From the NCBI GenBank assembly GCA_002417905.1, contig DIDB01000040.1, positions 1-18,780 on the forward strand: a stretch of DNA of 18,780 bases, given 5' to 3'. The notes under the pieces were generated by a model, which searched no databases, had not been told where the DNA came from, and saw only the letters and a list, made by a program, of their open reading frames with translations. The DNA comes from Pseudomonadaceae bacterium UBA5811 (lineage in GTDB: Bacteria; Pseudomonadota; Gammaproteobacteria; Pseudomonadales; Pseudomonadaceae). Within the stretch, counting starts at the first letter, position 1. Each line of letters opens with the position of its first letter. Below, one piece after another: positions 16,106 to 18,780 of this stretch. Position numbers and translations under genes: made by a program.

Positions 16106-16117
16106 ATTGTTGACAAT
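16106..16117. promoter_or_regulatory. Downstream GntR operator, ATTGTTGACAAT
   Basis: Near-perfect palindrome (5-bp arms ATTGT/ACAAT) with the TTGTNNACAA core also found at 16182-16193. It begins about 15 nt after the predicted prp transcription start and ends 4 nt before the preferred gntR start codon, so a bound regulator would block initiation or elongation. That it is bound by the adjacent GntR protein is inferred from the FadR-subfamily half-site type (T-x-GT/AC-x-A) and its position. Confidence 0.75.
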
Positions 16118-16138
16118 CCGCCGCATAAGTTACGGCTG

Positions 16139-16167
16139 AATCTAGAAATTTTCGGCCTGTACGTCAA
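16139..16167 (-). promoter_or_regulatory. Sigma70 promoter of the prp operon
   Basis: Reading the minus strand, TTGACG (16167-16162) is separated by exactly 17 bp from TAGATT (16144-16139). That is 5 of 6 and 4 of 6 matches to consensus. The start point should be near 16132, about 30 nt before the preferred gntR start codon. The promoter lies between the two operator palindromes. Confidence 0.65.
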
Positions 16168-16181
16168 TAGCCGTTACGACT

Positions 16182-16193
16182 ATTGTCGACAAT
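16182..16193. promoter_or_regulatory. Upstream GntR operator, ATTGTCGACAAT
   Basis: Perfect 12-bp palindrome about 15 bp upstream of the -35 box, near position -56 of the predicted prp promoter. Its centre is 76 bp from that of the second site, about seven helical turns, so the two sites could be bridged by a regulator tetramer. It also lies upstream of the divergent plus-strand membrane-protein gene, but 140 bp from its start. Confidence 0.78.
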
Positions 16194-16332
16194 CTTCCGG
16201 AACAGCCGCTCTGTCGCCGGGCCTCCCAGGCCAGTGGTAGAATAGCTCGTCATTGCTTCGTGCGCCCGTCCGGTTCCCGGGCAGGCGTGCTCCTCTCCTG
16301 GCCTGTCAGGGCTGTTACGGGTAATCCGGTTC
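16194..16332 (+). other. Leader region of the 7TM protein/ATP-grasp operon
   Basis: This 139-bp plus-strand leader contains a TAGAAT (16238-16243) that could be a -10 box, but no good -35 is 16-18 bp upstream. Small GC-rich inverted repeats (GGCCT-CCC-AGGCC near 16220-16233; GCCCG...CGGGC near 16264-16282) could fold in the leader RNA. No known riboswitch is recognised. Confidence 0.3.
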
Positions 16333-17871
16333 ATGCGTTCACTGAATCTGCATCTGAAAGTCCTGACCGGCCTGCTGGCCAGTCTTGGCCTGGGCATCAC
16401 GCTGTACCAGATTCTGGTTCTGGGCATTCCGCTCCGCGAAGATGAGACAGATGACCTGTGGAATATCGATACCCGGATCGAATTCGTGGCCACCGGCAAG
16501 GGCCCCGTCAAGGTCCAGATGTATGTCCCACCGCTGAACCAGAACTTCGCCAGCCTGAACGAAAGCTTTATCTCCAACAGTTACGGCGTCAGTGTCAGTC
16601 GCAACGAGGGCAACCGGCGGGTCACCTGGTCTGCCCGCCGGGCCAGAGGACAGCAGACCCTGTATTACCGGCTGACCATGACCCGGCGCTATCATGGCAG
16701 CAGTGAGCCCCTCTCTCCGGCCAGCGGCCCCGTCTTCCGGGAAGCCGTCCCGCTGCGGGGTGTGGAAAAAGCGGCCGCCGAAGCCCTGGTGCAGCCCGCC
16801 CGGCAGCATTCAGCCGATGTGGAAACCCTGATCAGTGAGGTCATCCGCCTGACCAGCAACACGGCGGATGAAAATGTACGGTTACTGCTGAATGGCGATA
16901 CCAGCACCAGCAACAGGGTAAACATCATCGAAACCCTGCTGTCACTGGCTCATGTGCCCATCGAGCGGGTGTTTACCCTGCGTCTGGCCAGCGGACAGCC
17001 GCAGCAGGTACCCGAGCTCTGGATCCGCAGTTTCAATGGCCGGAACTGGCTGTACTTCAATCCGCTGAGTGGCGAACAGGGTCTGCCCGCTGACCGGCTG
17101 GTCTGGTGGCACGGTGACCACCCGCTTCTGGGGATCGAGGGTGGCAAAGAAGCCAGCGTCCGCTTTACCCTGAACAACAGCGAGATCAATGCCATCCGGC
17201 TGGCCCAGCTGACTGACCAGAACAGCAACGCCCGTTTTTTTGAGTATTCACTGTACGGCCTGCCCCTGGAAACCCAGCAGACCTACCAGATTATGATCAT
17301 GATCCCCGTCGGCGTACTGCTGATCCTGATCCTGCGCAACGTCATCGGCATCCAGACCCTCGGTACCTTTACCCCGGTACTGATTGCCATGGCATTCCGG
17401 GAAACCCGGCTGTTATCCGGAATCCTGCTGTTTTCGCTGATTACCGCCATGGGGCTCAGCCTGCGCTCCTACCTTGAGCACCTGAAACTGCAGATGCTGC
17501 CCCGCCTGTCAGTCGTGCTGACATTTGTCGTGATCCTGATTGCGGCCATCAGCCTGCTCAGCCACAAACTCGGACTGGAAAGCGGCCTGTCCGTATCCCT
17601 GTTCCCCATGGTGATCCTGACCATGACCATTGAGCGACTGTCAGTCACCTGGGAAGAACGGGGCGGCAGCCAGGCCTTCCGGATTGCACTGGGCACCCTG
17701 TTTTCCGGCAGTCTGGCCTATCTGCTAATGAACATTCCCCCGCTGGTTTATTTTATCTTTACCTTTCCGGGCACCCTGCTGGTCATGGTCAGCCTGATGC
17801 TGGCCCTGGGCCGTTACCGGGGCTACCGGCTGACCGAGCTGCTCCGCTTCAAGGCACTGGTCAAGGAGTAA
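16333..17871 (+). CDS. Inactive-transglutaminase/7TM membrane protein (UUP1 type)
   Basis: Membrane protein of 512 residues of the family described as an inactive transglutaminase domain fused to seven transmembrane helices. There is one N-terminal helix (about residues 8-31), then a long extracytoplasmic region (35-315) containing the transglutaminase-like fold around 150-260 without a recognisable Cys-His-Asp triad, then about seven helices (319-505). The GTFTPVLIAMAFRET motif at 344-358 is the most characteristic segment. It ends with a short basic tail. The gene is 3 nt from an ATP-grasp ligase, the usual partner. The family is thought to bind or present a peptide product of that ligase at the membrane; this is inference from gene neighbourhoods. 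The start ATG at 16333 has no strong ribosome site but places the first helix correctly. Confidence 0.92.
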   Translation: MRSLNLHLKVLTGLLASLGLGITLYQILVLGIPLREDETDDLWNIDTRIEFVATGKGPVKVQMYVPPLNQNFASLNESFISNSYGVSVSRNEGNRRVTWSARRARGQQTLYYRLTMTRRYHGSSEPLSPASGPVFREAVPLRGVEKAAAEALVQPARQHSADVETLISEVIRLTSNTADENVRLLLNGDTSTSNRVNIIETLLSLAHVPIERVFTLRLASGQPQQVPELWIRSFNGRNWLYFNPLSGEQGLPADRLVWWHGDHPLLGIEGGKEASVRFTLNNSEINAIRLAQLTDQNSNARFFEYSLYGLPLETQQTYQIMIMIPVGVLLILILRNVIGIQTLGTFTPVLIAMAFRETRLLSGILLFSLITAMGLSLRSYLEHLKLQMLPRLSVVLTFVVILIAAISLLSHKLGLESGLSVSLFPMVILTMTIERLSVTWEERGGSQAFRIALGTLFSGSLAYLLMNIPPLVYFIFTFPGTLLVMVSLMLALGRYRGYRLTELLRFKALVKE

Positions 17872-17874
17872 CCC

Positions 17875-18780
17875 ATGCCCGGTCTGATCAGGACATGGCA
17901 GGCCCTGCGCGCCCGGGGCGTCATGGGCATCAACTGCCGTAACGCCGACTATGTACTCAACTACAACAGGCGCAGCTTTTACCCGCTGGTGGATGACAAG
18001 ATCCTGACCAAACAGCGGGCAATGGCAGCCGGTATCCAGTGCCCCGGGCTGTACGGCATCATCGAAACGGAAAAAGACATCGACCGGCTGCCAGCAATCA
18101 TCGCCGGCCACCCCGATTTCGTGATCAAGCCTGCCCAGGGCGCTGGCGGTGACGGCATTCTGGTGATTGCCGACCGCTTCGGAGACAGTTACAGAACCCT
18201 TTCTGGCCAGGTCATGGCCCATGAAGAACTTGAGTACCAGATTTCCAGCATCCTGACGGGCCTGTATTCGCTGGGTGGCCTGCGCGACCGGGCCCTGATC
18301 GAATACCGGGTACGCCCTGACCCACTGTTCAGGCGCATCAGCTACGAAGGTGTTCCCGACATCCGCATCATCGTGCTGCTTGGCTATCCGGTCATGGCCA
18401 TGCTGCGCCTGCCGACCCGCCAGTCCTCCGGCAAGGCCAACCTGCACCAGGGCGCCATCGGGGCCGGCGTGGACCTGGCCAGCGGTATCACCCTGCAGGG
18501 CACCTGGCAGAACCGCCGGATCAGCCATCATCCGGACACTGCCCAGCAGATTGATGGCCTGCAGATTCCCGGCTGGGAGCACTTCATGCTGCTGGCCGCC
18601 CGCTGCCATGAACTGTGCGGACTGGGGTATATCGGCGTGGACATGGTGCTTGACCAGCAGCACGGCCCACTGATTCTGGAGCTGAATGCCCGGCCCGGCC
18701 TGAATATCCAGATTGCCAACGATGCCGGCCTGCTCCAGCGGACCCGGACCGTTGAAGATCATATCCGGCAGCTCCAGTCC
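17875..18780 (+). CDS. Alpha-L-glutamate-ligase-like ATP-grasp protein, cut by the window edge
   Basis: ATP-grasp amidoligase of the RimK/glutamate-ligase-like group, open to the right edge (302 codons, no stop). Visible elements are the family N-terminus with GVMGINCRNADYV (15-27) and YPLVDDK (36-42), the glycine-rich ATP loop IKPAQGAGGDG (84-94), the catalytic-core arginines in YRVRPDP (144-150), and the metal/ATP-binding ELNARPGLNIQIAN (269-282). An amino acid or peptide is presumably joined to a carboxylate with ATP hydrolysis; substrates are unknown. The start has an excellent AAGGAG ribosome site (17863-17868) that overlaps the end of the preceding gene, so the two proteins are made together. 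The family is usually about 320-330 residues, so only the last few are missing. Confidence 0.93.
   Translation, partial: MPGLIRTWQALRARGVMGINCRNADYVLNYNRRSFYPLVDDKILTKQRAMAAGIQCPGLYGIIETEKDIDRLPAIIAGHPDFVIKPAQGAGGDGILVIADRFGDSYRTLSGQVMAHEELEYQISSILTGLYSLGGLRDRALIEYRVRPDPLFRRISYEGVPDIRIIVLLGYPVMAMLRLPTRQSSGKANLHQGAIGAGVDLASGITLQGTWQNRRISHHPDTAQQIDGLQIPGWEHFMLLAARCHELCGLGYIGVDMVLDQQHGPLILELNARPGLNIQIANDAGLLQRTRTVEDHIRQLQS

Noticed and set aside
16225..16260. tRNA-like D-arm sequence (CAGTGGTAGAATAGCTC)
   Set aside because: No anticodon arm, T-arm with GTTCGA, or matching acceptor stem could be found around it.
17725..18762. Minus-strand open frame of about 345 codons opposite the ATP-grasp gene
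   Set aside because: The plus-strand ATP-grasp protein has clear motifs and a strong ribosome site; the antisense frame has neither.

Overview
The window looks like chromosomal DNA of a free-living gammaproteobacterium of the Pseudomonas/Oceanospirillales type. It is GC-rich and uses CTG almost exclusively for leucine. It carries the pepN - yeaC - rhomboid - PPP phosphatase - nadK cluster, a GntR-controlled 2-methylcitrate operon of the AcnD/PrpF type, and an inactive-transglutaminase/ATP-grasp gene pair. These are assignments from motifs and gene order, because no search was run. Nearly all the DNA is coding. I see no IS element, prophage, CRISPR array, tRNA or rRNA.

Left block (1-6957, all minus strand). 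The order in the direction of transcription is: an unknown coiled-coil/Cys-rich protein, a PLP enzyme of the ACC deaminase/D-cysteine desulfhydrase fold, NAD kinase, a PPP-type metallophosphatase, a GlpG-like rhomboid protease, a YeaC-like DUF1315 protein, and aminopeptidase N (cut by the left edge). The spacers are 1, 40, -1, -4, 12 and 64 nt. The first six genes are therefore probably one transcript, and nadK/phosphatase/rhomboid are physically overlapped. pepN may have its own weak promoter.

Centre (6958-9292). A 330-bp spacer holds a doubtful small acidic ORF and a 12-bp palindrome. It is followed by a plus-strand SulP anion transporter with a STAS tail. A minus-strand YgaP-like rhodanese with two membrane segments converges on it with only 4 nt between the stop codons.

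Propionate block (9337-16193, minus strand). The order is gntR (prpR-like), prpB, prpC, acnD, prpF, ending in a hairpin that is probably the terminator. Propionyl-CoA and oxaloacetate are condensed by PrpC. AcnD dehydrates methylcitrate, PrpF isomerises the 2-methylaconitate, a housekeeping aconitase (not in the window) rehydrates it, and PrpB cleaves 2-methylisocitrate to pyruvate and succinate. There is no prpD, as expected for an AcnD/PrpF variant. A sigma70-like promoter (TTGACG, 17 bp, TAGATT) lies between two palindromic TTGTNNACAA boxes whose centres are 76 bp apart. This suggests autoregulation by the GntR protein, perhaps with DNA looping.

Right block (16333 to the right edge, plus strand). 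A membrane protein of the 'inactive transglutaminase fused to 7 TM helices' family is followed 3 nt later by an alpha-L-glutamate-ligase-like ATP-grasp protein, cut by the window edge. The pair is widespread, but I know of no established product for it. It is the best candidate here for an under-described system, together with the unknown coiled-coil protein at 5884-6957.
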